Source of the DNA: Echinicola salinicaeni
GTDB taxonomy: Bacteria > Bacteroidota > Bacteroidia > Cytophagales > Cyclobacteriaceae
Direction: 5' to 3'
Assembly (NCBI RefSeq): GCF_014280965.1
Contig: NZ_JACODZ010000004.1
Location: forward strand, 434,001-498,000
Length of the DNA: 64,000 nt
Numbering within the stretch: the stretch's first letter is position 1; each line of letters begins with the position of its first letter. Under the pieces are notes generated by a model. It saw nothing but the letters and a program-made list of their open reading frames with translations. It was not told where the DNA came from and ran no database searches. A program made the translations under genes and the position numbers. Positions 46,134-57,533 of the stretch are shown one piece after another.

Positions 46134-48617
46134 ATGAATAAACAAATAACCCTTTTATCAATTTTTAGTCTGCTTTATTTGTCTTGTGGGACTTCCGAAA
46201 AGGTGGACCAAAGCATTGAGGTTTCGGATGATCATTTGCGGCTTTGGTACGATGAACCTGCGGAACAGTGGGTGGAAGCATTGCCTGTTGGGAATGGCCG
46301 TTTAGGAGCGATGGTATTTGGAGATCCAAATAAGGAAACCATTCAGCTCAATGAAAATACTTTATATGCTGGAAGGCCCTATCGAAATGACAAGCCCGAG
46401 GCCAAAGAAGCTTTGTCAGAAGCTAGGAAGTTGATTTTTGAAGGAAAGTATGACGAAGCCCAAGAACTTATCAACCAAAAGTTTTTTAGCGGTGTCTATG
46501 GTATGCCTTATCAAACATTGGGGAATTTGAGATTGAATTTTTATGGAGAGGAACCAACTTCCGGATATTCGAGAGAACTCGATTTAGAAAAGGCCATTGT
46601 AACTACCCGGTATGAAAAGGGAGGTGTAAACTATGAAACCAAAGTGCTGTCATCTTTTCCTGATCAGGTGATTGTGGTACAAATAACAGCAGATAAAGCG
46701 GGTGCCCTCGAATTTTCAGCCACCATGGACCGCCCTGGGCAATTTGATCTGCGCACCAATGGCAATGAGGAATTGATCCTTACAGGAATTTCAAGTGATC
46801 ATGAAGGCATCAAAGGAGGAGTAGAATTTGAATCACGGGTAAGGATCGTGACAGAGAATGGGAAAATGTCTGCTACAGATGACAATTTAGCAGTAACCGG
46901 TGCAGATAAGGCCACCTTGTATATTTCCATGGCCACAAATTTTGAGAACTACCAGGATATCAGTGGGGATGAGACTGAAAAAGCCAGTGCTTTTTTGGAA
47001 AAGGCCACCAATAAAGGCTTCGACGCTATATTAAATGATCATGTGGCTGATTATCAGCAATATTTTAAGCGGGTGAGCCTTGATTTAGGAGAGACTGATG
47101 CCGTGGATAAGCCCACAGATGACAGAATTGTTGAATTTTCACAGGGAAATGATCCGCAATTAGTGACCCTTTATTTTCAGTTTGGCCGTTATTTGTTGAT
47201 TTCTTCCTCCCGTCCAGGAGGTCAACCGGCCAATTTACAGGGGATATGGGCAGATCAGCTCAAGCCAGCATGGGACAGTAAATACACCATCAATATCAAT
47301 ACCGAGATGAATTACTGGCCATCGGAGATCACCAATCTAACGGAGATGAATGAACCATTGGTCCAAATGGTCAGCGAATTGGCGGAAACTGGCAGACAAA
47401 CTGCCCGTGATATGTATGGCTCGAACGGTTGGGTCGCCCATCACAATACGGACATTTGGCGGATTACAGGGCCTGTTGACGGGGCTTTTTGGGGACAATG
47501 GCCCATGGGGGGGGCTTGGCTTTCCCAACATTTGTTTGACAAATATGAATATGCCGGTGACATAGCCTATCTGGAATCTGTTTATCCCATTCTCAAGGGG
47601 GCTGCTGAATTTTATTTGGATTTTTTGGTTGAGGAACCTGACAATGGTTGGTTGGTGGTAGCGCCTTCTGTGTCCCCAGAAAATGCACCTTATAGTGATC
47701 ATGGGGCATCAGTTTCCGCAGGAACTACCATGGACAATCAACTGGTTTTTGATGTTTTTACCAAAACTGTACGTGCCGCAGAGGTGCTGGGAGTGGATGC
47801 TGAGATGAGGCAAAAGATTAACGAAAAACTGGAGCAACTTCCTCCAATGCAAATAGGAAGCTGGGGGCAACTTCAGGAGTGGATGTATGATTGGGACAAT
47901 CCCGAGGACAAGCACCGCCATGTTTCCCACTTGTATGGACTCTTTCCATCCAATCAGATTTCCCCTTACAGAAATCCGGAATTGTTCGAAGCAGCTAGGA
48001 CTTCTCTGGTGGCCCGAGGTGATGAATCCACCGGTTGGTCCATGGGCTGGAAGGTCAACCTTTGGGCAAGGCTGCTGGACGGCAACCGAGCACTTAAACT
48101 GATCACGGACCAGTTGAGTCCGGCCATATTGCCGGACGGAAAACACAAAGGAGGCACCTATCCAAATTTGTTTGATGCACATCCCCCTTTCCAGATCGAT
48201 GGTAACTTTGGCTGCTCGTCCGGAATTGCGGAAATGTTGCTGCAGAGCCATGATGGAGCTATCCATATTTTGCCTGCTTTGCCCGATGCCTGGCAGGAAG
48301 GTAAAGTCAGCGGGCTAAGAGCCAGAGGGGGCTTTGAATTGGCAATAGAATGGAAGAAAAACCAGCCAAAGAAAATTGTTATAAAATCTGCTCTAGGCGG
48401 GAACTGTAGAATTCGCTCTCATTATCCGCTTTCTGGAGATGGACTCTCTGAAGCAGAGGGAGAGAATGCTAATCCATTTTACCAAGAACCGAATATCAAG
48501 AAACCCTTGATCGCAGGAGGAGCTGAGCTAAACGGGCTGTCACTGAAAAAGATATATGAATATGATCTGGCCACATCTTCAGGTGAAGTATATGAAATAG
48601 TCCAAGATGAAAAATGA
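46134..48617 (+). CDS. GH95 alpha-L-fucosidase / alpha-L-galactosidase
   Basis: An 827-residue lipoprotein (lipobox LYLSC, Cys18). The N-terminal domain starts LRLWYDEPAEQWVEALPVGNGRLG, as in all GH95 enzymes. The catalytic (alpha/alpha)6 barrel shows the Asn pair in NINTEMNYWPSE, the acid Glu in SVSPENAPYSD and the Asp in FQIDGNFGCSSG. GH95 members cleave alpha-1,2-L-fucose or alpha-L-galactose. The xylan locus of Bacteroides ovatus has a GH95 that removes L-galactose from corn glucuronoarabinoxylan, so that activity is the likeliest here. It starts the third enzyme block. Confidence 0.93.
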   Translation: MNKQITLLSIFSLLYLSCGTSEKVDQSIEVSDDHLRLWYDEPAEQWVEALPVGNGRLGAMVFGDPNKETIQLNENTLYAGRPYRNDKPEAKEALSEARKLIFEGKYDEAQELINQKFFSGVYGMPYQTLGNLRLNFYGEEPTSGYSRELDLEKAIVTTRYEKGGVNYETKVLSSFPDQVIVVQITADKAGALEFSATMDRPGQFDLRTNGNEELILTGISSDHEGIKGGVEFESRVRIVTENGKMSATDDNLAVTGADKATLYISMATNFENYQDISGDETEKASAFLEKATNKGFDAILNDHVADYQQYFKRVSLDLGETDAVDKPTDDRIVEFSQGNDPQLVTLYFQFGRYLLISSSRPGGQPANLQGIWADQLKPAWDSKYTININTEMNYWPSEITNLTEMNEPLVQMVSELAETGRQTARDMYGSNGWVAHHNTDIWRITGPVDGAFWGQWPMGGAWLSQHLFDKYEYAGDIAYLESVYPILKGAAEFYLDFLVEEPDNGWLVVAPSVSPENAPYSDHGASVSAGTTMDNQLVFDVFTKTVRAAEVLGVDAEMRQKINEKLEQLPPMQIGSWGQLQEWMYDWDNPEDKHRHVSHLYGLFPSNQISPYRNPELFEAARTSLVARGDESTGWSMGWKVNLWARLLDGNRALKLITDQLSPAILPDGKHKGGTYPNLFDAHPPFQIDGNFGCSSGIAEMLLQSHDGAIHILPALPDAWQEGKVSGLRARGGFELAIEWKKNQPKKIVIKSALGGNCRIRSHYPLSGDGLSEAEGENANPFYQEPNIKKPLIAGGAELNGLSLKKIYEYDLATSSGEVYEIVQDEK

Positions 48618-48660
48618 ATTAATTCTTAACGAAAGCATATTGATCAATTAACCAATAACC

Positions 48661-49626
48661 ATGATTACTAAGAAAATAATATTGCTGGCAATATTTATCG
48701 CTTTTATTGGAAGCAAAGAGCTTTTTGCCCAAAATCCCATTATCACTGATGTATTTACAGCAGATCCGGCACCTATAGTTCATGATGGTAAAGTTTATCT
48801 CTATACGAGTCATGATACCGCTAGTGTAGAAGCTACCAATTACCAAATGAAAGATTGGTTGGTCTTTTCCTCTACAGATATGGTGAACTGGACCAACCAT
48901 GGAGCACAGCTTTCCCCAAAATCATTTTCATGGGCTACAGGGGATGCTTATGCAGCGCATTGTATAGAAAGGGATGGTAAGTTTTACTGGTATGTATCCA
49001 CTTTTCATAAAAAGGATGAAAACAGCAATGGTGGTGCGGCCATTGGAGTAGCAGTTTCTGATAGTCCTACCGGGCCATTTAAGGATGCTTTAGGAAAGGC
49101 TTTGATTGTTAATGAAATGACCACGGATAATGAGCATGGTTGGGATGATATTGACCCGGCTGTTTTTATAGATGATGATGGCCAGGCATATCTCTACTGG
49201 GGCAATGGCAGCTGTAAATGGGCTAAGCTAAAAGATAATATGGTTGAATTGGACGGTCCTATACATCACTTTAAGCCTAAGCATTTTATAGAGGGGCCTT
49301 GGGTGTACAAACGGCAGGACCTTTACTACCTGGTATATGCCAGTGCAGGTACCCAACCAGAAATGATAGAATACTGTACAGCATCAAGTCCTGAAGGGCC
49401 TTGGACCTATCAAGGGATAATCATGGAAAATGTTCCCAATTGCTTTACTGTTCATCCAGGTATAGTCACTTATAAAGGAAAAGATTATTTCTTTTATCAT
49501 AATGGGGAGCTACCTACGGGAGGAAGTTATCGCCGGTCGATCTGTGTCGACTATATGCATTATAATGAAGATGGCACCATCCAAAAAATCAATCAGACCC
49601 AAAAAGGAGTGTTGTCAGTGAAATAA
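48661..49626 (+). CDS. Single-domain GH43 glycosidase
   Basis: A 321-residue exported GH43 enzyme made of a signal peptide (ILLAIFIAFIGSKELFA) and one five-bladed propeller. The triad lies in VFTADPAPIVHDG, WDDIDPAVFIDDDG and FIEGPWVYKRQD. It is shorter than the GH43 proteins at 54536 and 56095 and lacks their CBM6. Alpha-L-arabinofuranosidase or beta-xylosidase activity is likely but not separable by eye. It lies 43 bases after GH95 and 17 bases before the CE6-like esterase, so it is part of the same transcript. Confidence 0.92.
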   Translation: MITKKIILLAIFIAFIGSKELFAQNPIITDVFTADPAPIVHDGKVYLYTSHDTASVEATNYQMKDWLVFSSTDMVNWTNHGAQLSPKSFSWATGDAYAAHCIERDGKFYWYVSTFHKKDENSNGGAAIGVAVSDSPTGPFKDALGKALIVNEMTTDNEHGWDDIDPAVFIDDDGQAYLYWGNGSCKWAKLKDNMVELDGPIHHFKPKHFIEGPWVYKRQDLYYLVYASAGTQPEMIEYCTASSPEGPWTYQGIIMENVPNCFTVHPGIVTYKGKDYFFYHNGELPTGGSYRRSICVDYMHYNEDGTIQKINQTQKGVLSVK

Positions 49627-49643
49627 TCCTTTACCACTAAACT

Positions 49644-50486
49644 ATGAATATGAAATTTTTATTGAAATGGATTTCTCTATCATTCGTCATTTTGTGCTTT
49701 GGAATTTCAGCTCAAGCGCAGGATAAGAATTTTTACATTTTTCTGGCTTTTGGCCAGTCAAATATGGAAGGAGCTGCAAAGTTTGAGGAACAGGATATGG
49801 ATGTAGATCCCAGATTTCAAGTCCTGCAATCCATCGATTGTTCTGGTCTGGATAGGGAAAAAGGCAATTGGTATCCTGCCGTTCCACCCTTGACCAGATG
49901 TCATACAGGCCTTACCCCTGTAGATTATTTTGGTAGGACCTTGGTGGAAAATCTCCCAGACAGTATTCGGATAGGGGTGATCAATGTGTCTGTGGGTGGA
50001 TGTAGAATTGAGCTTTTTGAAAAGGACAATTATCAATCCTATGTGGAAACAGCTCCGGATTGGCTTAAAAACATGGTCAAGGAATATGACGGAAACCCTT
50101 ACCACCATTTGGTAGAACTGGCAAAAACAGCGCAAAATGAAGGGGTCATCAAGGGAATTCTATTGCATCAAGGGGAGTCCAATACAGGTGATAAAGCGTG
50201 GCCACAAAAAGTAAAAGGAGTATATCAAAATCTGCTCTCTGATCTGGGTTTGGCTTCAGAAGAAGTTCCTTTATTGGCTGGGGAAATGGTCAGTGCTGCC
50301 CAAGGGGGAAAATGTGCCAGTATGAATGCCATCATTGCGACCTTACCAGAAGTGATCCCTAATGCATATGTGATTTCATCTGAAGATTGTGAGGCCGTTT
50401 CCGATGGGCTGCATTTTTCTGCAGCAGGATACAGGAAACTTGGGAGACGATATGGAGCGCAAATGCTTTCGATTATAGGAAATTAA
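49644..50486 (+). CDS. CE6-like (SASA domain) acetyl-xylan esterase
   Basis: A 280-residue exported esterase of the SGNH type. After the signal peptide (FVILCFGISAQA) the block I motif LAFGQSNMEG supplies the nucleophile Ser, VNVSVGGCRIE and LLHQGESNT are the oxyanion and partner blocks, and SDGLHFSAAGYRKLG supplies the Asp and His. This is the layout of sialate-O-acetylesterase/CE6 proteins, which remove acetyl groups from xylose residues. It lies between GH43 and CE1 genes with gaps of 17 and 13 bases. A start two codons downstream, at the second Met, is possible. Confidence 0.9.
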   Translation: MNMKFLLKWISLSFVILCFGISAQAQDKNFYIFLAFGQSNMEGAAKFEEQDMDVDPRFQVLQSIDCSGLDREKGNWYPAVPPLTRCHTGLTPVDYFGRTLVENLPDSIRIGVINVSVGGCRIELFEKDNYQSYVETAPDWLKNMVKEYDGNPYHHLVELAKTAQNEGVIKGILLHQGESNTGDKAWPQKVKGVYQNLLSDLGLASEEVPLLAGEMVSAAQGGKCASMNAIIATLPEVIPNAYVISSEDCEAVSDGLHFSAAGYRKLGRRYGAQMLSIIGN

Positions 50487-50493
50487 CTTTTAA

Positions 50494-52419
<1,926 letters not shown>

Positions 52420-52447
52420 GTGCTTAAGCAATAATGGAGTACTATTA

Positions 52448-52514
52448 AAACCTGTCAGGTTTAACGAGCGGAAAAGCTTGATGGGGACTAAGAGAGGTAG
52501 GAACCTGAAAGGTT
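52448..52514. repeat. CCTGTCAGG-type palindromic repeats
   Basis: AAACCTG-T-CAGGTTT at 52448-52462 is a perfect 15-base palindrome and AACCT-GAA-AGGTT at 52502-52514 a second, related one. Both lie in the 158-base spacer between the CE1 and GH97 genes. A similar pair lies at 55951-55997. Confidence 0.6.
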
Positions 52515-52577
52515 TTTCCTTGCTCTCAAAGACAAAAAGTAAGAATGTTGACTTCTAAATAATTCAAAAGCCCAAAA

Positions 52578-54524
52578 ATGAAAATTATTTCTTTTACACT
52601 ATTATGCGCCTTCTATATACTGTTTACTGCGGAAGCTGATGCACAAAATACCAAGTCCGTTTCCAGTCCTGACGGTAACCTTGAAATCAGGGTGTCTGTA
52701 AGCAATGGCAAGGCCCAATATGCGGTTCATTATCAGGATGTGGTAATGTTGGAGAACTCTCCTTTGGGGCTGGTGACCAATGAGGGAGACTTCACCTCCA
52801 ATATGAGTTTTGTAGATGCCTCCACCGATGAAATCAAGAAAAATTATAGTCAAGATAAGATCAAAGCTTCGTCTGTTCAGTATATGGCCAATACCTTGGC
52901 TTATACCGTCAGCAATCAAGAGGAAAAACAAATTACTTTTCACTTTCAGGTGAGCGATCATGATATCGCATTTCGCTATGAATTGCCCAAATGGGGGGAT
53001 ACCAGGGCAACAGTAGTGGAGCGGGAATTGACAGGGTTTCGCTTCCCATTAGCCACTACCGCTTTTCTCTCTTCGATGATGAAGCCCATGACAGGTTTTG
53101 CACGTACCGCACCCAGTTATGAAAGTGGTTATGTGACAGATGCGGCTTTGGAAAGCACTACGGCGAGATTTGGCTATGTTTTTCCGGGGCTTTTCAAAGT
53201 GGGGGAAGATGGATGGGTACTGCTATCCGAAACAGGTGTAGGAAGTAATTATAACGGAGCACACTTAAGTAGCTTTCAAGATGGAATGTACACTGTGGAA
53301 TATCCTCAAATGGAACAAAATAATGGCTTTGGCAGCACGGGTGCGCAAATAGGCCTTCCTGGTTTTACACCATGGCGTACCATTACAGTTGGGAAAACGC
53401 TCAAGCCAATAGTGGAAACCACCATTCCTTTTGATGTGGTGGAGCCGCTATATGAGGCCTCCCAAGCTTACCAATATGGAAAAGGAACCTGGAGTTGGAT
53501 CGTATGGCAGGACAACAGTATGAATTATGAAGATCAGGTGAAGTATATCGATTTGGCTGCAGCCATGGATTTTGAATACATCCTGATCGATGCCTGGTGG
53601 GATGAAAGGATTGGCTATAAAAAGATGGAAGAGCTGATCCAGTACGCCAATTCGAAAAATGTGGATGTATTTCTTTGGTACAATTCCAACGGTACGGCCA
53701 ATGATGCTTTCCAGACTCCATTGAACAAAATGAACACCTCCATTGCCAGAAAGAAGGAAATGAAATGGCTGAAGGAAGCAGGGGTGAAAGGATTGAAAGT
53801 AGACTTTTTCGGTGGGGACAAGCAGGAGACCATGCGGCTTTATGAAGATATCTTGGTGGATGCCAATGACCATGGATTAATGGTGATTTTCCATGGAACC
53901 ACACTTCCTAGAGGCTGGGAGAAAATGTATCCCAATTTTGTGGGAAGTGAAGCTGTCTTGGCTTCGGAAATGCTCATATTTTCCCAAGGTGTTCGAGAGA
54001 ATGAAGCGTTTTATGCTTCATTGCATCCGTTTATAAGAAATGCAGTGGGAAGTATGGAGTTTGGAGGGGTCTTGCTCAATAAATTCCTTAACAGGGGAAA
54101 TGAACGAGGTCAAGAGCGCTTGACCACGGATAGCTTCCAATTGGCGACAGGGGTACTTTTCCAAAATCCTGTTCAGATGTTTGGTTTGACTCCTAATAAC
54201 TTAACTGATGTACCCGAATTTGAACTGGAGTTTTTAAGGGAACTGCCCACTACTTGGGACGAAACGGTCTTTATTGATGGTTATCCGGGCAAATACAGTG
54301 TCTTGGCACGAAGAAGTGGGAAGAAATGGTATATCGCAGGCGTCAATGCTGAAAATGCTGCCAAGACATTGAAAATCAATCTTCCTATGCTCAAAGGACA
54401 GGAGGTCTCATTATACAATGACGATAAAGAAAGACAGCCCACACTCCAAACTGTGAAAGTTGGGAAAAATGGGGAGCTGACCGTTACGGTTCAGTCAAGG
54501 GGAGGCTTTGTGTTAACTCATTAA
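52578..54524 (+). CDS. GH97 alpha-glycosidase (alpha-galactosidase or alpha-glucosidase)
   Basis: A 648-residue exported GH97 enzyme. The signal ends ILFTAEADA. The N-terminal GH97_N sandwich covers about residues 25-275 (SVSSPDGNLEIRVSVSNGKA), the barrel about 280-550, and a small C-terminal sandwich follows. The phrase VKGLKVDFFGGDKQ puts an Asp where retaining GH97 alpha-galactosidases carry their nucleophile, and YPNFVGSEAV offers a Glu for the acid. On that basis a retaining alpha-galactosidase is more likely than a SusB-type inverting alpha-glucosidase, but I am not certain. Galactose caps on arabinoxylan side chains would fit the locus. Confidence 0.9.
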   Translation: MKIISFTLLCAFYILFTAEADAQNTKSVSSPDGNLEIRVSVSNGKAQYAVHYQDVVMLENSPLGLVTNEGDFTSNMSFVDASTDEIKKNYSQDKIKASSVQYMANTLAYTVSNQEEKQITFHFQVSDHDIAFRYELPKWGDTRATVVERELTGFRFPLATTAFLSSMMKPMTGFARTAPSYESGYVTDAALESTTARFGYVFPGLFKVGEDGWVLLSETGVGSNYNGAHLSSFQDGMYTVEYPQMEQNNGFGSTGAQIGLPGFTPWRTITVGKTLKPIVETTIPFDVVEPLYEASQAYQYGKGTWSWIVWQDNSMNYEDQVKYIDLAAAMDFEYILIDAWWDERIGYKKMEELIQYANSKNVDVFLWYNSNGTANDAFQTPLNKMNTSIARKKEMKWLKEAGVKGLKVDFFGGDKQETMRLYEDILVDANDHGLMVIFHGTTLPRGWEKMYPNFVGSEAVLASEMLIFSQGVRENEAFYASLHPFIRNAVGSMEFGGVLLNKFLNRGNERGQERLTTDSFQLATGVLFQNPVQMFGLTPNNLTDVPEFELEFLRELPTTWDETVFIDGYPGKYSVLARRSGKKWYIAGVNAENAAKTLKINLPMLKGQEVSLYNDDKERQPTLQTVKVGKNGELTVTVQSRGGFVLTH

Positions 54525-54535
54525 CAAACAGTGAA

Positions 54536-55897
54536 ATGAAGAGAATCTATAAGGGTTTAGCATTATCAGTATTTATGATAGGAGCAGTTTTTCTGTCAGC
54601 TAAGGCCCAAAATCCGATCATCCAAACAAAATTTACTGCTGATCCCGCTCCGATGGTCCATAATGACACCGTTTTTCTCTATACCGGTCATGACGAGGAT
54701 GATGCATTTGGCTTTAAAATGCACAACTGGTTGCTCTACACATCGACCGATATGGTCAATTGGACCGAGCATGGAGCGGTGGCATCGCTACAAGATTTTG
54801 ATTGGGTTCCGCATGAAAATGGAGCTTGGGCAGCCCACAGTATAGAACGTAATGGGAAATTCTATCTCTACTGTCCTGTACCTGGTGGAGTAGGTATAGG
54901 TGTTTTAGTTGCTGACAGTCCTTATGGGCCGTTCAAAGACCCCATTGGAAAACCTTTAATTAAAAAAAGTGAACATGACATTGATCCAGCGGTGTTTATT
55001 GACGATGATGGACAGGCTTACCTTTATTGGGGAAATCCCAAGGTGTACTATGTGAAACTGAATGAGGACATGATATCTTACTCGGGAGAGATCATTCAAG
55101 ATCCTTCAACTCCAGATAATTACCAAGAAGGACCTTGGGTTTGGAAAAGAAACGGACATTTTTATCTGTCTTATGCCTCAACCTGTTGTCCTGAGGGCAT
55201 CGGTTATGCCATGAGTAATTCTCCCACAGGGCCTTGGGAGTACAAGGGGATGATCATGGACGGGGACAAACGTTCAAACGGAAATCATCCAGGAATTATT
55301 GACTTTAAAGGCAAGTCCTATGTGTTTGGCTTCAATTATAACATTTTGAAACAAACCATGTCAAAGCATTATGAAAGGCGGTCTATTTGTGTTGAAGAGT
55401 TGACCTATAACGCTGATGGGACCATTCAGAAACACCCTTTCTGGTCCAGAAATGTAGAACAAGTCAGTACTTTAAACCCTTACAAGCGTGTTGAAGCCGA
55501 AACCATGGCCTGGAGTGAAGGAGTAAAAACCGAATTTGCCACAGAATGGGAACGAAACATTTCCTGGGACAAAGGAAAAAAGATAACGGAAAGATTGTTT
55601 GCGACCTCAATTCATAATGGAGATTATATCAAAGTGCAAGGGGTGGATTTTTCCGATGGCCCAAAGGCGATTGAGGTAAGTGTTGCTTCATTGTATGGAG
55701 GGAAAATTGAACTTCGTGTCGATAATATTGATGGGCCTTTAATCGGAACAGTTAACATAGATGCTAAAGGTCAGGGTGACATATGGAAGACCATGACCTC
55801 CCCTGTAAGGGATATTAAGGATGTACATGACCTGTTCTTTGTTTTTAGAGGGGAAAAGGACTTGTTCAATTTTGACTGGTGGAAATTTACTAAATAA
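54536..55897 (+). CDS. GH43-CBM6 arabinoxylan-active enzyme (first of a tandem pair)
   Basis: A 453-residue exported protein. The GH43 propeller (about residues 25-315) has the triad in [27 protein letters not shown] and YQEGPWVWKRNG. A CBM6 module follows, from NPYKRVEAETMAWSEGVKTE to DLFNFDWWKFTK. The order and the CBM6 phrases match Bacillus subtilis XynD, an arabinoxylan arabinofuranohydrolase, so release of arabinofuranose from xylose residues is the best guess. It lies 11 bases after GH97. Its paralogue at 56095 follows after a 197-base spacer with palindromes. Confidence 0.92.
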   Translation: MKRIYKGLALSVFMIGAVFLSAKAQNPIIQTKFTADPAPMVHNDTVFLYTGHDEDDAFGFKMHNWLLYTSTDMVNWTEHGAVASLQDFDWVPHENGAWAAHSIERNGKFYLYCPVPGGVGIGVLVADSPYGPFKDPIGKPLIKKSEHDIDPAVFIDDDGQAYLYWGNPKVYYVKLNEDMISYSGEIIQDPSTPDNYQEGPWVWKRNGHFYLSYASTCCPEGIGYAMSNSPTGPWEYKGMIMDGDKRSNGNHPGIIDFKGKSYVFGFNYNILKQTMSKHYERRSICVEELTYNADGTIQKHPFWSRNVEQVSTLNPYKRVEAETMAWSEGVKTEFATEWERNISWDKGKKITERLFATSIHNGDYIKVQGVDFSDGPKAIEVSVASLYGGKIELRVDNIDGPLIGTVNIDAKGQGDIWKTMTSPVRDIKDVHDLFFVFRGEKDLFNFDWWKFTK

Positions 55898-55950
55898 AAG
55901 ACCTGGATAAATTATGAAATCTAGCATGATCCGCCAATGGATAAGGGCAT

Positions 55951-55997
55951 AGACCTGCCAGGTTTGTATTTGCCCGTTAAACAAACCTGACAGGTCT
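55951..55997. repeat. Inverted repeat of the CCTGNCAGG family
   Basis: Arms 55951-55966 and 55982-55997 are 16-base reverse complements with one mismatch, and each arm also holds its own small palindrome. The core is shared with the repeat near 52448. Confidence 0.65.
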
Positions 55998-56094
55998 GAA
56001 ACGCTCGGACATCCAATAGGCATCGGTCATCTGAGATAACGAATTCGTGACAATAACTAAGTATCTCATTTGTAGAACAGAAAAAGATAGATAG

Positions 56095-57465
56095 ATGAAA
56101 TTTCCTTTCAAAATACTAACAATATCCGTGCTTATTGCAGGCACGGGTATTCTACAAACAAAAGCACAAAACCCTATCATTCAGACCTCCTATACTGCGG
56201 ATCCCGCGCCTATGGTGTACAATGATAAGGTCTATTTATACACCTCCCATGATGAGGATAATTCAACCTGGTTTACCATGAATGACTGGAGACTGTACAC
56301 AAGCGAAGATATGGTCAACTGGACAGATCATGGGGCAGTTTTGTCTTATAAGGAATTTAGTTGGGGCAAGATGAATGCTTGGGCACCTCAGTGTATAGAA
56401 CGGAATGGGAAATTCTATATGTATGTGCCGATAACTGATAGAAACAATAAAAACGGCATTGGTGTAGCGGTAGCTGACAGCCCTTATGGCCCTTTCATTG
56501 ATCCATTGGGCAAACCTTTGATCAGCAATAGTATGGCGGATATTGACCCGACTGTTTTTGTGGATGATGATGGTCAGGCTTACTTGATGTGGGGAAACCC
56601 GGTATGTTATTATGTGAAACTAAATGAGGATATGATCACCTATGATGGAGAAATTGAACAGTTTCCCAATACGGTAGAAGCTTTTGGCAAACGGGAAGGC
56701 AAGGCAGATCCACGTCGTCCCACGACCTATGAGGAAGGCCCTTGGTTGTATAAAAGAAATGACCTGTATTACCTGCTCTTTGCGGCGGGTCCGTTACCTG
56801 AACATATTGGCTATTCAACCAGTTCCAGTCCAACTGGCCCATGGAAATACCAAGGCGTATTGATGCCCACCGAAGGCAGGAGCTTTACCAACCATCCGGG
56901 AATGGTGGACTTCAAGGGGAAAACTTTTTTGTTTTACCATAATGGTGCCTTGCCCGGAGGGGGTGGATTTACCCGATCAGTATGTGTCGATGAGGTGAAT
57001 TTCAAAGGAGACGGGACCATTGTCCCCATGAAAATGACAGCAGGAATCACAGAAAGTTTTGGAACAATCAACCCCTATATTAAAAATGAAGCGGAGACAA
57101 TTGCTTGGTCGGAAGGGGTAAAAGCCAAAAAGAATGAGGTAGTGGGGAATTTTATAATTGCCACCAAAAACGAGGCCTATACCCAGGTAAAGGCGGTGGA
57201 TTTTCGTGATAAGGGACCTGCTGAATTTACGGCAAGGGTAGGGACTGTCCACAATGGCAATGTAAGTATGGAGATCAGGATAGACAGTTTGGACGGGGTG
57301 CTATTGGGTACGGTCAATGTGCCGCTAACAGGCGGAGATGACAGGTGGTCATTGGTGTCCACCGAAGTAAAACAGGTGGAAGGTGTCCATGACCTGTATT
57401 TTGTTTTCAAAGGAAAAGCACCCAATAATATCCTGTATTTTGACTATTGGAGTTTTTCCGATTAG
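56095..57465 (+). CDS. GH43-CBM6 arabinoxylan-active enzyme (second of a tandem pair)
   Basis: A 456-residue exported protein with the same layout as the gene before it. The triad is in [26 protein letters not shown] and [12 protein letters not shown], and the CBM6 starts [20 protein letters not shown] and ends [13 protein letters not shown]. Compared with its neighbour it carries an extra loop before the acid Glu ([16 protein letters not shown]), near the active-site end of the propeller, which may change which arabinose linkage is cut. The pair most likely arose by duplication and then diverged. The next GH43 gene starts 68 bases later. Confidence 0.92.
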   Translation: MKFPFKILTISVLIAGTGILQTKAQNPIIQTSYTADPAPMVYNDKVYLYTSHDEDNSTWFTMNDWRLYTSEDMVNWTDHGAVLSYKEFSWGKMNAWAPQCIERNGKFYMYVPITDRNNKNGIGVAVADSPYGPFIDPLGKPLISNSMADIDPTVFVDDDGQAYLMWGNPVCYYVKLNEDMITYDGEIEQFPNTVEAFGKREGKADPRRPTTYEEGPWLYKRNDLYYLLFAAGPLPEHIGYSTSSSPTGPWKYQGVLMPTEGRSFTNHPGMVDFKGKTFLFYHNGALPGGGGFTRSVCVDEVNFKGDGTIVPMKMTAGITESFGTINPYIKNEAETIAWSEGVKAKKNEVVGNFIIATKNEAYTQVKAVDFRDKGPAEFTARVGTVHNGNVSMEIRIDSLDGVLLGTVNVPLTGGDDRWSLVSTEVKQVEGVHDLYFVFKGKAPNNILYFDYWSFSD

Positions 57466-57533
57466 CTAAGTCTTTTTCCTATTTAAATTTTGAAATCAGC
57501 ATCGATATATTGAATCAATTCAAAAACAATAAA

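Noticed and set aside
52420-56094. CRISPR array suspected from repeated CCTG/CAGG motifs
   Set aside because: Only a few irregularly spaced palindromes are present, with no regular spacers and no cas genes.
57447-57533. Upstream start for the GH43 gene at 57534
   Set aside because: It overlaps the end of the preceding gene and removes the clear signal peptide from the N-terminus.
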